Part shown: positions 51,283 to 60,389 of the stretch, in pieces
Layout of the letters: each line of letters begins with the position of its first letter
Numbering within the stretch: the first letter of the stretch is position 1
The notes under the pieces: generated by a model
Seen by the model: only the letters and a program-made list of their open reading frames with translations
Databases searched by the model: none
What the model was told of the DNA's origin: nothing
Position numbers and translations under genes: made by a program
Assembly (NCBI RefSeq): GCF_009724245.1
Contig: NZ_WNNK01000006.1
Location: forward strand, 124,001-188,000
DNA: 64,000 bases
Direction of reading: 5' to 3'
Source of the DNA: Pseudomonas spelaei
GTDB lineage: Bacteria; Pseudomonadota; Gammaproteobacteria; Pseudomonadales; Pseudomonadaceae

Positions 51283-52089
51283 TTATCGCGCCAGCTGCAA
51301 CATGCCAGGATCAGTCAGTGGCAGAAGCCAGCGGGCCTGAGCTTTTTCCAGGCCTCCACGTCGGGAACGATCCACCACCCAGCCGCGCACCTCGATTTCC
51401 TGGCCCTGCAAACGATTCAGCAGGGCACTGTCGAAACGGTCGAGCAGATTCGGAGCAATACGTAATACCAGGGAGTTCTGCAATTCGATCCAGATACCCC
51501 CGCGGTTGCGCTCGATTTTGCTCACCTGACCGCTGACGACGGCAAAGCCGGACCGTTTGATCTGCGCAGCACTGCGGACCGGTGATTGGCGCCACAGCCC
51601 AAGCCGGGCTTGCCGGGCACTACGCTCGGCGTTCTGCTGACAGGCGACCAGGTCGACATTCGGCGCAACGGCCACCTGGAAACCCAGGCCGTCGGCGAGC
51701 AATTGCGCCTCCAGGTTTGCCCCATTGGCACCATAGAGATGGGCGAGGGTGCGTCCGTAGTGATCTTTGCTCTCGCGACCGAGCACCACACCCACCCGAC
51801 CGCCGCCGGCATCCACCAGGCCTTGCAAGCGCTCCCGCGCGGCCACGGCAAAGGGCTCGTCGGAACGACCCTTCTTGCCGGTTTCCGGGGTGTTGACGCC
51901 AATCATGCGCACGCTGCGACCATCTTTCAGACGAACCGTATCGCCATCCACCACTCGCTGCACCTCAAAGGTGTCGACGGCGCCGGGAGCCGGACAAAAC
52001 ACCTGCGCCTGGGCGGGCGCCAGCCAAATCGCAGACACAAAAAAGGCGCCCGCAAGGGACGCCTTTTTTAACAGCTGGGAACAGCCCAT
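51283..52089 (-). CDS. Secreted thermonuclease-family nuclease
   Basis: 268 aa. A signal peptide (1 to about 28, APAQAQ) is followed by a staphylococcal-nuclease OB fold: VVDGDTVRLKDGRSVRMIGV holds the metal Asp and catalytic Arg, NTPET the catalytic Glu, and YGRTLAHLYG the second Arg. A C-terminal domain of about 80 residues follows (VSKIERNRGGIWIELQNSLVL), OB-like. It probably cuts nucleic acid in the periplasm or outside. ATG 52089 is 14 nt after rpmE. Its codons 7-17 carry the rpmE terminator, so read-through or a promoter upstream must feed it. Confidence 0.87.
   Translation of the reverse strand: MGCSQLLKKASLAGAFFVSAIWLAPAQAQVFCPAPGAVDTFEVQRVVDGDTVRLKDGRSVRMIGVNTPETGKKGRSDEPFAVAARERLQGLVDAGGGRVGVVLGRESKDHYGRTLAHLYGANGANLEAQLLADGLGFQVAVAPNVDLVACQQNAERSARQARLGLWRQSPVRSAAQIKRSGFAVVSGQVSKIERNRGGIWIELQNSLVLRIAPNLLDRFDSALLNRLQGQEIEVRGWVVDRSRRGGLEKAQARWLLPLTDPGMLQLAR
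52039..52069 (-). terminator. Intrinsic terminator of rpmE inside the nuclease gene
   Basis: On the minus strand: an A6 run, GGCGTCCC, a TTGC loop, GGGCGCC and a T6 run. The stem pairs with a single bulged T. It lies 35 nt beyond the rpmE stop and within the first 51 nt of the nuclease gene, where it encodes LKKASLAGAFF of the signal peptide. Confidence 0.85.
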
Positions 52090-52103
52090 CGGGCTCTTCA
52101 GCC

Positions 52104-52334
52104 TTACTCTGCAGCAGGAGTCTTGGCTTTGCCAAAAGCACCGAAACGGTCTGCGAAGCGCTGTACACGACCGCCAGTATCCAGAGTCTTCTGCTTACCG
52201 GTGTAGAACGGGTGGCACTCGTTGCATACGTCAGTACCCAGTGGCTTGCACAGGTTCGAACGGGTTTCGAACTTGTTGCCGCAGCTGCAAGTTACTTCGA
52301 TAGTTTCGTACGCTGGATGGATATCGGCTTTCAT
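52104..52334 (-). CDS. rpmE: 50S ribosomal protein L31
   Basis: 76 aa. Zinc-binding type: Cys in VTCSCGN and [13 protein letters not shown], the four-ligand pattern of the normal (not zinc-free) L31. It joins the subunits at the central protuberance. It is divergent from priA, a common order. Its transcript ends at a terminator in the downstream nuclease gene. Confidence 0.98.
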   Translation of the reverse strand: MKADIHPAYETIEVTCSCGNKFETRSNLCKPLGTDVCNECHPFYTGKQKTLDTGGRVQRFADRFGAFGKAKTPAAE

Positions 52335-52540
52335 GGTGTATTCCTCAGGCTAGCGTGCCGCCACTCGACACTATTGTCGAATACCGCACGTAATTAGGCC
52401 GCGGATTCTACCAGACCTTTTTAAACGCGCAAGCGGCGCCACAGCCCCTTTCATCAGAAATTGTGGGAGGGGGACACTTCCACCACTCGTCTGCTAGGCT
52501 CGCGCCCTTCTTCACCGCCCGCCATATGAGAACTTCCCGC

Positions 52541-54760
52541 GTGCCCGACGCCATTTTGCGCCTCGCCCTGCCCTCGCCCCTGCGCCGCCTGTTCGACTAC
52601 CGGGCACCCGCTGGTGTGCTGCGGTCACAGTTGCAGCCGGGGATGCGCGTGCGGGTGCCGTTCGGGCGGCGCGAGATGATCGGCATTCTGGTGGAAGTCA
52701 CCGACCACAGCGAAGTGCCCGCCGAAAAGCTCAAGCCGGCCCTGGCCCTGTTGGACGCCACGCCGCCCTTGCCGCCTTCGCTGTTCAAGTTGTGCCTGTG
52801 GACTTCCCAGTACTACCAGCACAGCCTGGGCGACACCCTGAGCTGGGCGCTGCCGGTGCTGTTGCGTCAGGGCGAACTGGCCGAAGCCCGCCAGGAACGC
52901 TTCTGGTCGATGGCCCCCGGCGCCCGCCTGGACGACCCGCGTATCGCCCGTGCCCCGCGCCAGCGGGATGCCCTGGCCACCCTGGCCCAGCATCCCCATG
53001 GCGTAGCCCATCAGCTATTAAGCAAGCTGATGTTGAGCAAGGACAGCCTGGACCTGCTACTCGCCAAGGAACTGGTACAGGTAGAGATCCGCAAGCACGC
53101 GCCAAGGGAGCGTCACGAACACTGGCTGGCCCAGCCGGAACTGCCACTGAACCCGGAACAACGCGCTGCCTTTGAAGCCATTCGTGCCGGTTTTGATAGT
53201 TTCCACGCGTTCCTGCTGGCCGGCGTCACCGGTAGCGGCAAGACCGAAGTCTATTTGCAACTGATCCGCGAGACCCTCGAAGCGGGCAAGCAGGCGCTGG
53301 TACTGATCCCCGAGATCAACCTTGGCCCGCAAACCCTGGCGCGCTTCGAACAACGCTTCAACGCGCGCATTGCCCTGGTGCATTCGGCAGTCAACGACCG
53401 CGAACGCCTGGAATCCTGGCTGGCGGCGCGGGACGGCGAGGCCGACATTATTATCGGCACCCGTTCGGCGCTGTTCACCCCGATGAAAAATCCCGGGCTG
53501 ATCATCATCGATGAAGAGCACGACGGCTCCTATAAACAGCAGGAAGGCCTGCGCTACCACGCCCGCGACCTGGCTCTTGTGCGTGCGCGCCAGGAAAACA
53601 TCCCGATTGTGCTGGGCTCGGCCACGCCTTCCCTGGAAAGCCTGCACAACGCCTACACCGGGCGCTATGGCCTGTTGCGCCTGAATGAGCGCGCCGGTGG
53701 CGCCAAGCAACCGCGTTTCCTGCGCCTGGACGTCAAAAGTCGTCCGCTGGACAGCGGCATTTCCGGGCCGATGCAGCAAGCGATCGGCCAGACCCTGGCG
53801 GCCGGCCAGCAAGTACTGGTGTTCCTCAATCGCCGAGGTTTTGCGCCCACATTGTTGTGCCACGATTGCGGTTGGATGTCCGAGTGCGAGCGTTGCGATG
53901 CGCGAATGACCGTACACCAGCGCTCCGGCGAGCTGCGCTGCCACCACTGCGGGCATGTGGAGCGGGTGCCGCGCCATTGCCCGCAATGCGGCAAGGTCGA
54001 CCTGCGTCCTGTGGGCGCCGGCACCGAGCGCGCCGAGGAACGGCTGGGAATTCTGTTTCCGGATTACCCGGTATTGCGCGTCGACCGCGACACTACGTCG
54101 CGCAAGGACGCGATGAATCAACTGTTCGCCACTATTCAGAAGGGCCAGCCGTGCATTCTGGTGGGCACGCAGATGCTCGCCAAAGGGCACCACTTCCCGC
54201 GGGTGACCCTGGTATCGATCCTGGATGCCGACGGCGGGCTGTTTTCCGGGGATTTTCGCGCCAGCGAACGCATGGCGCAGTTGATTGTCCAGGTTGCAGG
54301 CCGCGCCGGACGCGCCGAAGAACCCGGCAGAGTGATCATCCAGACCCACCTGGCCGACCATCCGTTGCTGATCCAGCTGACCGAACAAGGCTATTTCGCC
54401 TTCGCCGAGCAGGCGTTGAGTGAGCGTCGCTCCGCCGGTTTGCCGCCGTTTTCCCATCTCGCGCTGCTACGGGCCGAAGCCCACAAGCCCGGCCAGGCCG
54501 AAGGTTTCCTGGACGAAGCCTGCAGTGAGGCTGAGCGCTTACTGGGCGAGCTGGGGCTGAGTGGCATCGAGTTGCTGGGCCCGGTGCCAGCCCCCATGGA
54601 GCGCCGTGCCGGACGTTATCGAGCGCAACTACTCTTGCAAGCCACTGCCCGGGCACCGCTGCATCGTTTATTAAGCAGTTGGCTGCTGACCCTGGAGCAA
54701 ATGCCCAGCGGGCGGCAAGTGCGCTGGTCGCTGGATGTAGACCCAGTAGATTTGTATTGA
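52541..54760 (+). CDS. priA: Primosomal replication restart helicase PriA
   Basis: 739 aa from GTG 52541 (MPDAILRLALPSPLRRLFDYR), the length known in P. aeruginosa; a GAGA site lies 9 nt upstream. An in-frame ATG at 52526 would add five residues but has no ribosome site. N-terminal DNA-binding domain; Walker A GVTGSGKTEVY; DEEH box in IIIDEEHDGSYKQQ; a zinc region with paired Cys (CHDCGWMSECERC, CHHCG, CPQCGK); helicase motifs GTQMLAKGHHFP and QVAGRAGRAE. It reloads the replication fork after damage. Single gene. Confidence 0.96.
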   Translation: MPDAILRLALPSPLRRLFDYRAPAGVLRSQLQPGMRVRVPFGRREMIGILVEVTDHSEVPAEKLKPALALLDATPPLPPSLFKLCLWTSQYYQHSLGDTLSWALPVLLRQGELAEARQERFWSMAPGARLDDPRIARAPRQRDALATLAQHPHGVAHQLLSKLMLSKDSLDLLLAKELVQVEIRKHAPRERHEHWLAQPELPLNPEQRAAFEAIRAGFDSFHAFLLAGVTGSGKTEVYLQLIRETLEAGKQALVLIPEINLGPQTLARFEQRFNARIALVHSAVNDRERLESWLAARDGEADIIIGTRSALFTPMKNPGLIIIDEEHDGSYKQQEGLRYHARDLALVRARQENIPIVLGSATPSLESLHNAYTGRYGLLRLNERAGGAKQPRFLRLDVKSRPLDSGISGPMQQAIGQTLAAGQQVLVFLNRRGFAPTLLCHDCGWMSECERCDARMTVHQRSGELRCHHCGHVERVPRHCPQCGKVDLRPVGAGTERAEERLGILFPDYPVLRVDRDTTSRKDAMNQLFATIQKGQPCILVGTQMLAKGHHFPRVTLVSILDADGGLFSGDFRASERMAQLIVQVAGRAGRAEEPGRVIIQTHLADHPLLIQLTEQGYFAFAEQALSERRSAGLPPFSHLALLRAEAHKPGQAEGFLDEACSEAERLLGELGLSGIELLGPVPAPMERRAGRYRAQLLLQATARAPLHRLLSSWLLTLEQMPSGRQVRWSLDVDPVDLY

Positions 54761-54771
54761 TAGAACGTACG

Positions 54772-54846
54772 CTATCGCAGGCAAGCCAGCTCCCACACTT
54801 TGATGTGTGAACACCTTCAAATGTGGGAGCCGGCTTGCCTGCGATG
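54772..54846. repeat. REP doublet between priA and argS
   Basis: Reverse arm ATCGCAGGCAAGCCAGCTCC (from 54774) and forward arm TGTGGGAGCCGGCTTGCCTG (from 54822): here the arms point outward, the opposite order to most REP doublets in the window. The loop holds TTGATGTGTGAACACCTTCAA, itself a partial palindrome. Confidence 0.85.
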
Positions 54847-54965
54847 AGGCCCGCAGGTCCGCCAACCATTCTGAACGGTTGGCAAGCCCGCCCTCGCCAC
54901 GGATAATGCCCAGTTTTTCCACCTGCGCATCGACGCGCCGCCGCTTGCGGTCGAAAGAGAAGACC

Positions 54966-56702
54966 ATGAAAGACACCATTCGCCAGCTGATCCAACAAGC
55001 CCTCACCCAACTCGTCAACGAAGGTGTGTTGCCTGAAGGCCTGACGCCGGCGATCCAGGTGGAAAACACCCGCGACAAGACCCACGGTGACTTCGCCAGC
55101 AACATCGCCATGATGCTGGCCAAGCCTGCGGGCATGAAACCTCGCGATCTGGCAGAAAAAATCATCGCCGCGCTGCCCGCCGACCCGCAAGTCAGCAAGG
55201 CTGAAATCGCCGGTCCGGGCTTTATCAATATTTTCCAGAACACCCAGGCCCTGGCTTCGCGCCTGGACGCTGCCTTGGCTGACGCCGAGATCGGCGTGCG
55301 CAAGGCCGGCCCGACCCAGCGTGTGGCGATCGACCTGTCGGCACCCAACCTGGCCAAGGAAATGCACGTTGGCCACTTGCGCTCGACCATCATTGGCGAC
55401 GGCGTGGCACGGGTCCTGGAGTTTCTCGGTGACACCGTGATCCGCCAGAACCACGTGGGCGACTGGGGCACCCAGTTCGGCATGTTGATGGCGTACCTGC
55501 AGGAAAACCCGATCACCAGCAACGAACTGGCCGATCTGGAAAACTTCTACCGCGCCGCCAAGAAACGTTTCGACGAATCCGAAGCGTTCGCCGACCGTGC
55601 CCGCGGCCTGGTGGTCAAGCTGCAAGCCGGCGACCCCGAGTGCCTGGCGCTGTGGAGCCGCTTCCGCGATATCTCGCTGTCCCACTGCCAGGAGATCTAC
55701 GAGCTGCTCAACGTCAAGTTGACCCCGGCCGACGTGATGGGCGAAAGCGCCTACAACGATGACCTGATCAACGTGGTCAACGACCTCAAGGCCAAGGGCC
55801 TGCTGGTAGAAAGCAACGGCGCCCAATGCGTGTTCCTCGAAGAGTTCAAGACCGCCGACGGCGAGCCGCTGCCAGTGATCATCGTCAAGGCCGACGGCGG
55901 CTACCTCTACGCCACCACCGACCTGGCCGCCGTGCGCTACCGCAGCGGTGTGCTGAAAGCCGACCGTGCCCTGTATTTCGTCGACCAGCGCCAGGCCCTG
56001 CACTTCCAGCAAGTGTTCGAAGTGGCGCGCCGCGCCGGTTTCGTCACGCACCCGATGCACATGGAACACATGGGCTTCGGCACCATGAACGGCGCCGATG
56101 GCCGCCCGTTCAAGACCCGCGACGGCGGCACCGTGAAGCTGATCGACCTGCTGAACGAAGCCCAGGAGCGTGCCTACACCCTGGTGAAGGAAAAGAACCC
56201 GGAACTGGCTGAAGCCGACCTGCGTAACATCGCCCGCGTGGTGGGCATTGGCGCGGTGAAATACGCCGACCTGTCCAAGCACCGCACCAGCGACTACAGC
56301 TTCAACTTCGAGCTGATGCTCAACTTCGAAGGCAACACCGCGCCATACCTGCTGTATGCCTACACTCGGGTAGCCGGCGTGTTCCGCAAGCTGGGCAAGG
56401 ACTTCAGTGAGGTCCAAGGCCAGATCAACCTTGAAGCGCCACAGGAACACGAACTGGCGGCCAAGCTGGCACAATTCGGCGAAGTGCTGAACAGTGTGGG
56501 CGAGAAAGGCACACCGCATATCCTCTGCACCTATTTGTATGAAGTCGCCGGGTTGTTCTCCAGCTTCTACGAGAACTGCCCGATCCTGACGGCCGACGAC
56601 GAAGCGCAAAAGCAAAGCCGCCTGCGCCTCGCCGCACTGGCTGGACGGACCCTCAAGCAAGGCCTGGAACTCTTGGGCCTGGAAACTCTGGAGCGTATGT
56701 AA
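54966..56702 (+). CDS. argS: Arginyl-tRNA synthetase
   Basis: 578 aa from ATG 54966. N-terminal Add-1 domain that reads the tRNA D-loop, then the class I signature in [20 protein letters not shown] (HVGH form of HIGH). The KMSKS site is the modified KTRDGGT form typical of ArgRS. The C-terminal helical domain binds the anticodon and ends LETLERM. It is followed after 1 nt by the ftsN-like gene. Confidence 0.98.
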   Translation: MKDTIRQLIQQALTQLVNEGVLPEGLTPAIQVENTRDKTHGDFASNIAMMLAKPAGMKPRDLAEKIIAALPADPQVSKAEIAGPGFINIFQNTQALASRLDAALADAEIGVRKAGPTQRVAIDLSAPNLAKEMHVGHLRSTIIGDGVARVLEFLGDTVIRQNHVGDWGTQFGMLMAYLQENPITSNELADLENFYRAAKKRFDESEAFADRARGLVVKLQAGDPECLALWSRFRDISLSHCQEIYELLNVKLTPADVMGESAYNDDLINVVNDLKAKGLLVESNGAQCVFLEEFKTADGEPLPVIIVKADGGYLYATTDLAAVRYRSGVLKADRALYFVDQRQALHFQQVFEVARRAGFVTHPMHMEHMGFGTMNGADGRPFKTRDGGTVKLIDLLNEAQERAYTLVKEKNPELAEADLRNIARVVGIGAVKYADLSKHRTSDYSFNFELMLNFEGNTAPYLLYAYTRVAGVFRKLGKDFSEVQGQINLEAPQEHELAAKLAQFGEVLNSVGEKGTPHILCTYLYEVAGLFSSFYENCPILTADDEAQKQSRLRLAALAGRTLKQGLELLGLETLERM

Positions 56703-56703
56703 G

Positions 56704-57414
56704 TTGGCTGCCAAGAAAAAACCTGCACCCAAGCGCGGCGCCAGCCGCTACCAGGCACCGGCGAAGAAACCTATTCCCGGCTGGTTGTGGATGGCCATCG
56801 GCCTGACTGTCGGCGCCTTTATCGTGTTTCTGATGAAGCTGGAGCCGGGCAAGGGCGATGACGTCAAGCGGGTCAAACAGGAGCAGCAGAAAGCCACGAA
56901 AATGGCCGAAGCGAACAAGACTGTCCCCAGCCCAACCGCCCCTGTGAAGCCGAAATACGACTTCTACACACTGCTGCCGGAATCGGAAGTGATCGTGCCG
57001 CCCGACGCCGTGCCGGAGAAAACCCTGCCGACGCCACAAGTGCCCGTGATACCAACGACCCCCGTGACACCTGCGGAAGCGGCAAAAATCGATACCGCCC
57101 GGGCCCAGGCAGCACTGGCCGGGATTACCCCTCCGCCACCGCCTCCCGTCGCTACCACCAAGGCGGCACCGGTGACCAAATTCTTCCTGCAGGCGGGTTC
57201 GTTCCCCAAGCAGGCGGATGCTGATCGGGTGCGGGCGCAGATCATTTTGCTCGGGCAATCGGTGACGGTGGAGTCCGGGACGGTGAAGGAAGCGACCTGG
57301 TATCGAGTGCTTGTAGGACCGTTCAGCAACCGCGAGCAACTGACCGTCGCTCAGAAACAACTGGCCGGCGCAGGGTTTAGCAACCTGTTGTTACAACAGC
57401 GCCAGAGCCGCTGA
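56704..57414 (+). CDS. FtsN-like SPOR-domain division protein
   Basis: 236 aa with a TTG start directly behind the argS stop. Basic N-terminus (MAAKKKPAPKRGASRY), one membrane helix (about 25-44), a Pro-rich periplasmic linker with KYDFYTLLPESEVIVP, and a C-terminal SPOR domain (about 158-232, FFLQAGSFPKQADADRVRA). FtsN brings SPOR-bound denuded glycan and division activation together at the septum. The YDFYTLLPE motif is usual for FtsN of Pseudomonas. It is co-transcribed with argS. Name by family and layout. Confidence 0.88.
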   Translation: MAAKKKPAPKRGASRYQAPAKKPIPGWLWMAIGLTVGAFIVFLMKLEPGKGDDVKRVKQEQQKATKMAEANKTVPSPTAPVKPKYDFYTLLPESEVIVPPDAVPEKTLPTPQVPVIPTTPVTPAEAAKIDTARAQAALAGITPPPPPPVATTKAAPVTKFFLQAGSFPKQADADRVRAQIILLGQSVTVESGTVKEATWYRVLVGPFSNREQLTVAQKQLAGAGFSNLLLQQRQSR

Positions 57415-57437
57415 TTCCAGGCTAAACGCGAACCAAA

Positions 57438-57587
57438 TGTGGGAGCGGCGGTGCGACGATTCGACTTGCTCGCGAATACGGCTGTAGCCGCTGCCGAGGC
57501 ACACGGCTGCGATGGGCTGCGCAGCGGCCCAAGGGGCGGTCCTGCGGACATGCATCGCAGCCGCGTGCCTCGGCAGCGGCTACAGCC
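57438..57587. repeat. Composite repeat: REP half plus GTAGCCGCTG element
   Basis: A REP arm (TGTGGGAGCGGCGGTGCGAC then GATTCGACTTGCTCGCGAA, 57438-57475) is joined to a family-B inverted repeat (57482-57587). It is the reverse complement in layout, and nearly in sequence, of the composite at 2655-2812. It lies between the ftsN-like gene and the hslVU heat-shock promoter. Confidence 0.85.
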
Positions 57588-57600
57588 CTCCCTTCCTACA

Positions 57601-57628
57601 GTTGAAATCCCCCCCGTCACCCCCATAT
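57601..57628 (+). promoter_or_regulatory. RpoH (sigma-32) heat-shock promoter of hslVU
   Basis: GTTGAAA (57601-57607), a 13-nt spacer and CCCCATAT (57621-57628). This matches the sigma-32 consensus CTTGAAA, 11-16 nt, CCCCATNT in all but one fixed base. Transcription should start near 57635, 40 nt before the hslV TTG. hslVU is a classic heat-shock operon. Confidence 0.82.
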
Positions 57629-57674
57629 GAGTTCCATCAGGGCATTTTCGCCCCGCAGCGTGGAGACTCTCCCC

Positions 57675-58205
57675 TTGACCACCATCGTTTCAGTTCGTCG
57701 CCACGGCATTGTCGTCATGGGCGGCGACGGCCAGGTTTCCCTTGGCAATACCGTGATGAAAGGCAACGCAAAAAAAGTGCGTCGCCTGTACCACGGCCAA
57801 GTCCTCGCCGGCTTTGCGGGCGCCACCGCTGACGCTTTTACCCTGTTCGAGCGTTTCGAAGGCCAACTTGAGAAACACCAGGGCCACTTGGTCCGCGCCG
57901 CCGTCGAGCTCGCCAAAGAATGGCGCACCGACCGTTCCCTCAGCCGCCTTGAAGCCATGCTGGCAGTCGCTAACAAAGACGCCTCGCTGATCATCACCGG
58001 TAACGGCGATGTGGTAGAACCCGAGCACGGCCTGATCGCCATGGGCTCCGGTGGTGGCTACGCCCAGGCCGCGGCCAGCGCACTGTTGAAGAAAACCGAT
58101 CTGTCGGCCCGTGAAATCGTCGAGACGGCCCTTGGTATCGCCGGCGACATCTGTGTCTTCACCAACCACAACTTCACCATTGAGGAGCAGGACCTCGCGG
58201 AATAA
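57675..58205 (+). CDS. hslV: ATP-dependent protease peptidase subunit HslV
   Basis: 176 aa from TTG 57675 (GGAG 10 nt upstream), giving [11 protein letters not shown]. After Met removal the N-terminal Thr is the catalytic nucleophile, so this start is needed; an ATG at 57627 lies in the promoter -10. Conserved [18 protein letters not shown] and [11 protein letters not shown]. It forms two stacked hexamer rings that degrade proteins fed by HslU. hslU follows after 38 nt, with a small 5-bp hairpin and T-run between that might lower hslU expression. Confidence 0.97.
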   Translation: MTTIVSVRRHGIVVMGGDGQVSLGNTVMKGNAKKVRRLYHGQVLAGFAGATADAFTLFERFEGQLEKHQGHLVRAAVELAKEWRTDRSLSRLEAMLAVANKDASLIITGNGDVVEPEHGLIAMGSGGGYAQAAASALLKKTDLSAREIVETALGIAGDICVFTNHNFTIEEQDLAE

Positions 58206-58243
58206 GCCGTCGGCTTTTTCTTGCTTGAGGACCGCCAATTATT

Positions 58244-59581
58244 ATGTCCATGACTCCCCGCGAAATCGTCCACGAACTCAACCGCCATATCATCGGCCAG
58301 GACGATGCCAAGCGCGCCGTTGCCATTGCCCTGCGTAACCGCTGGCGCCGGATGCAACTGCCCGAAGAGTTGCGTGTTGAAGTAACCCCCAAGAACATCC
58401 TGATGATCGGCCCTACCGGCGTCGGTAAAACCGAGATCGCGCGCCGCCTGGCCAAACTGGCCAACGCACCGTTCATCAAGGTCGAAGCGACCAAGTTCAC
58501 CGAAGTCGGCTATGTGGGCCGCGACGTCGAATCGATCATCCGTGATCTGGCCGACGCCGCCCTGAAGTTGCTGCGCGAACAGGAAATGACCAAGGTCAGC
58601 CACCGCGCCGAAGACGCCGCCGAAGAACGCATCCTCGACGCCCTGCTGCCACCTGCACGCATGGGTTTCAACGAAGACGCGGCGCCCACCTCGGACTCCA
58701 ACACCCGCCAGCTGTTCCGCAAGCGTCTGCGTGAAGGCCAACTGGACGACAAGGAAATCGAGATCGAAGTCGCCGAAGTGTCCGGCGTCGACATCTCCGC
58801 CCCGCCTGGCATGGAAGAAATGACCAACCAGTTGCAGAACCTGTTCGCCAACATGGGCAAGGGCAAGAAAAAAAGCCGCAAGCTCAAGGTCAAGGACGCA
58901 CTGAAGCTGGTGCGTGACGAAGAGGCCGGGCGCCTGGTCAACGAAGAAGAACTCAAGGCCAAGGCCCTGGAAGCCGTTGAGCAGCATGGCATCGTGTTTA
59001 TCGATGAAATCGACAAGGTGGCCAAGCGCGGCAACTCCGGTGGCGTTGACATCTCCCGTGAGGGCGTACAGCGCGATCTGCTACCGCTGATCGAAGGCTG
59101 CACCGTCAACACCAAGCTGGGCATGGTCAAGACCGACCACATCCTGTTTATCGCCTCCGGTGCGTTCCACCTGAGCAAGCCAAGCGACCTGGTGCCGGAG
59201 CTGCAAGGCCGCCTGCCGATTCGCGTGGAACTCAAGGCGCTGACCCCAGGCGACTTCGAACGCATCCTCAGCGAACCGCACGCCTCGCTGACCGAGCAAT
59301 ACCGCGAACTGCTGAAAACCGAAGGCCTGGCCATCGAGTTCCTGCCGGACGGTATCAAGCGCCTGGCGGAGATCGCCTGGCAGGTCAACGAGAAGACCGA
59401 GAACATCGGCGCCCGTCGTCTGCACACCTTGCTTGAGCGCCTGCTGGAGGAAGTGTCCTTCAGCGCCGGTGACTTAGCTGGGGCGCAGAATGGCGAGGCG
59501 ATCAAGATCGACGCCGACTACGTCAATGGTCACTTGGGCGAATTGGCGCAGAACGAAGATCTGTCTCGTTATATCCTGTAA
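58244..59581 (+). CDS. hslU: ATP-dependent protease ATPase subunit HslU
   Basis: 445 aa. Walker [12 protein letters not shown], the pore loop in VGYVGRDVE, the I-domain (about 110-230, coiled and charged, [14 protein letters not shown]), Walker [10 protein letters not shown], sensor [20 protein letters not shown] and the C-terminal tail DLSRYIL that docks in HslV to open it. It unfolds substrates with ATP. Second gene of the heat-shock operon. Confidence 0.98.
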   Translation: MSMTPREIVHELNRHIIGQDDAKRAVAIALRNRWRRMQLPEELRVEVTPKNILMIGPTGVGKTEIARRLAKLANAPFIKVEATKFTEVGYVGRDVESIIRDLADAALKLLREQEMTKVSHRAEDAAEERILDALLPPARMGFNEDAAPTSDSNTRQLFRKRLREGQLDDKEIEIEVAEVSGVDISAPPGMEEMTNQLQNLFANMGKGKKKSRKLKVKDALKLVRDEEAGRLVNEEELKAKALEAVEQHGIVFIDEIDKVAKRGNSGGVDISREGVQRDLLPLIEGCTVNTKLGMVKTDHILFIASGAFHLSKPSDLVPELQGRLPIRVELKALTPGDFERILSEPHASLTEQYRELLKTEGLAIEFLPDGIKRLAEIAWQVNEKTENIGARRLHTLLERLLEEVSFSAGDLAGAQNGEAIKIDADYVNGHLGELAQNEDLSRYIL

Positions 59582-59600
59582 GTCTTCCGGGAATGGCTGG

Positions 59601-59722
59601 TGTGGGAGCTGGGCTTGTGTGGGAGCTGGCTTGCCTGCGATGGCATCACTGCGGTGTTTCTGACACCACGCGGCGATCCCATCGCGGGCAAGCCCGGCTC
59701 CCACATAAGCCCGACTCCCACA
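59601..59722. repeat. Nested REP doublet after hslU
   Basis: A normal REP doublet (TGTGGGAGCTGGCTTGCCTG at 59618; reverse arm ending 59705) is flanked by a second, shorter outer pair: TGTGGGAGCTGGGCTT (59601) and AAGCCCGACTCCCACA (ending 59722). The outer pair looks like a partial duplication of the arms, which makes a longer hairpin. Confidence 0.85.
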
Positions 59723-59762
59723 TTAAGTCGGTTCCTTCAGGATCATCTCTGAGCGAACCCAA

Positions 59763-60140
59763 ATGACTAAGCTGCCCACCGCCATCAACCTGCACAAAGC
59801 CTCCAAGACCCTGTCGCTGACCTACGGCCCCGACGAGGTCTACCACCTGCCCGCCGAGTTCCTGCGGGTGCATTCGCCTTCCGCCGAGGTCCAGGGCCAC
59901 GGCAAGCCGATCCTGCAATTCGGCAAGCTCAATGTTGGCTTGACCAAGATCGAACCCGCCGGCCAGTACGCACTGAAATTGACCTTCGACGACGGTCATG
60001 ACAGCGGACTGTTCACCTGGGACTACCTCTATCAGCTCGCCGTGCGTCAGGACGATTTGTGGGCCGATTACCTGGCCGAACTCAAAGCCGCCGGAAAAAC
60101 CCGCGATCCGAGCGAGTCGGTCGTCAGGCTGATGCTCTAG
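59763..60140 (+). CDS. DUF971 (GBBH-like N-terminal) domain protein
   Basis: 125 aa. It matches the small DUF971 proteins that resemble the N-terminal domain of gamma-butyrobetaine hydroxylase: INLHKASKTLSLTYGPDEVYHLPAEFLRVHSPSAE, then FDDGHDSGLFTWDYLYQLA. No zinc Cys cluster is seen. Family members are linked to iron-sulfur proteins in some bacteria, but the function here is not known. It lies between hslVU and the PHA locus, as in other Pseudomonas. Confidence 0.88.
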   Translation: MTKLPTAINLHKASKTLSLTYGPDEVYHLPAEFLRVHSPSAEVQGHGKPILQFGKLNVGLTKIEPAGQYALKLTFDDGHDSGLFTWDYLYQLAVRQDDLWADYLAELKAAGKTRDPSESVVRLML

Positions 60141-60257
60141 CTCAAGCCTCTTGCTCATTAGTGGGCATTTTCTAATTTCATCTGCTTGAATGCCCTGTCG
60201 CGTGGCCAACGATTGGCCCGCTTGCGAAAAAAATTAAACTCGGGTAACCAATGGAAC

Positions 60258-60273
60258 TGGCAAGTTCCCTGCA
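60258..60273 (+). promoter_or_regulatory. Candidate sigma-54 promoter of phaC1
   Basis: TGGCAAG, 4 nt, CTGCA: the -24 GG (60259-60260) and -12 GC (60271-60272) have the exact 10-nt spacing of RpoN promoters (TGGCACG, 4 nt, TTGCA). The start would be near 60284, about 105 nt before the phaC1 ATG. RpoN dependence of medium-chain PHA synthesis has been described in Pseudomonas. No enhancer site was recognised. Confidence 0.55.
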
Positions 60274-60389
60274 TTTGACGATGCGGTATCAACGGTCATC
60301 CGAGCAGCAGTACCTGGCTTGTGCTGTGTCGCAAGAGCAAGGACACAGCGGTACCCGGTACTCGTCTTTCGGACAATGGAGCGTCGTAG

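Noticed and set aside
49812..51536. Long plus-strand open frame opposite maeB
   Set aside because: It covers the terminator shared by ponA and maeB and the whole maeB gene. It has no recognisable domain.
54336..56732. 798-codon minus-strand open frame across priA end and argS
   Set aside because: It runs through a REP doublet and antisense to two certain genes; shadow of GC-rich codon use.
57627..57674. Upstream ATG as start of hslV
   Set aside because: It lies in the -10 of the heat-shock promoter, and the mature protein must begin with Thr right after the initiator Met, which only the TTG at 57675 gives.
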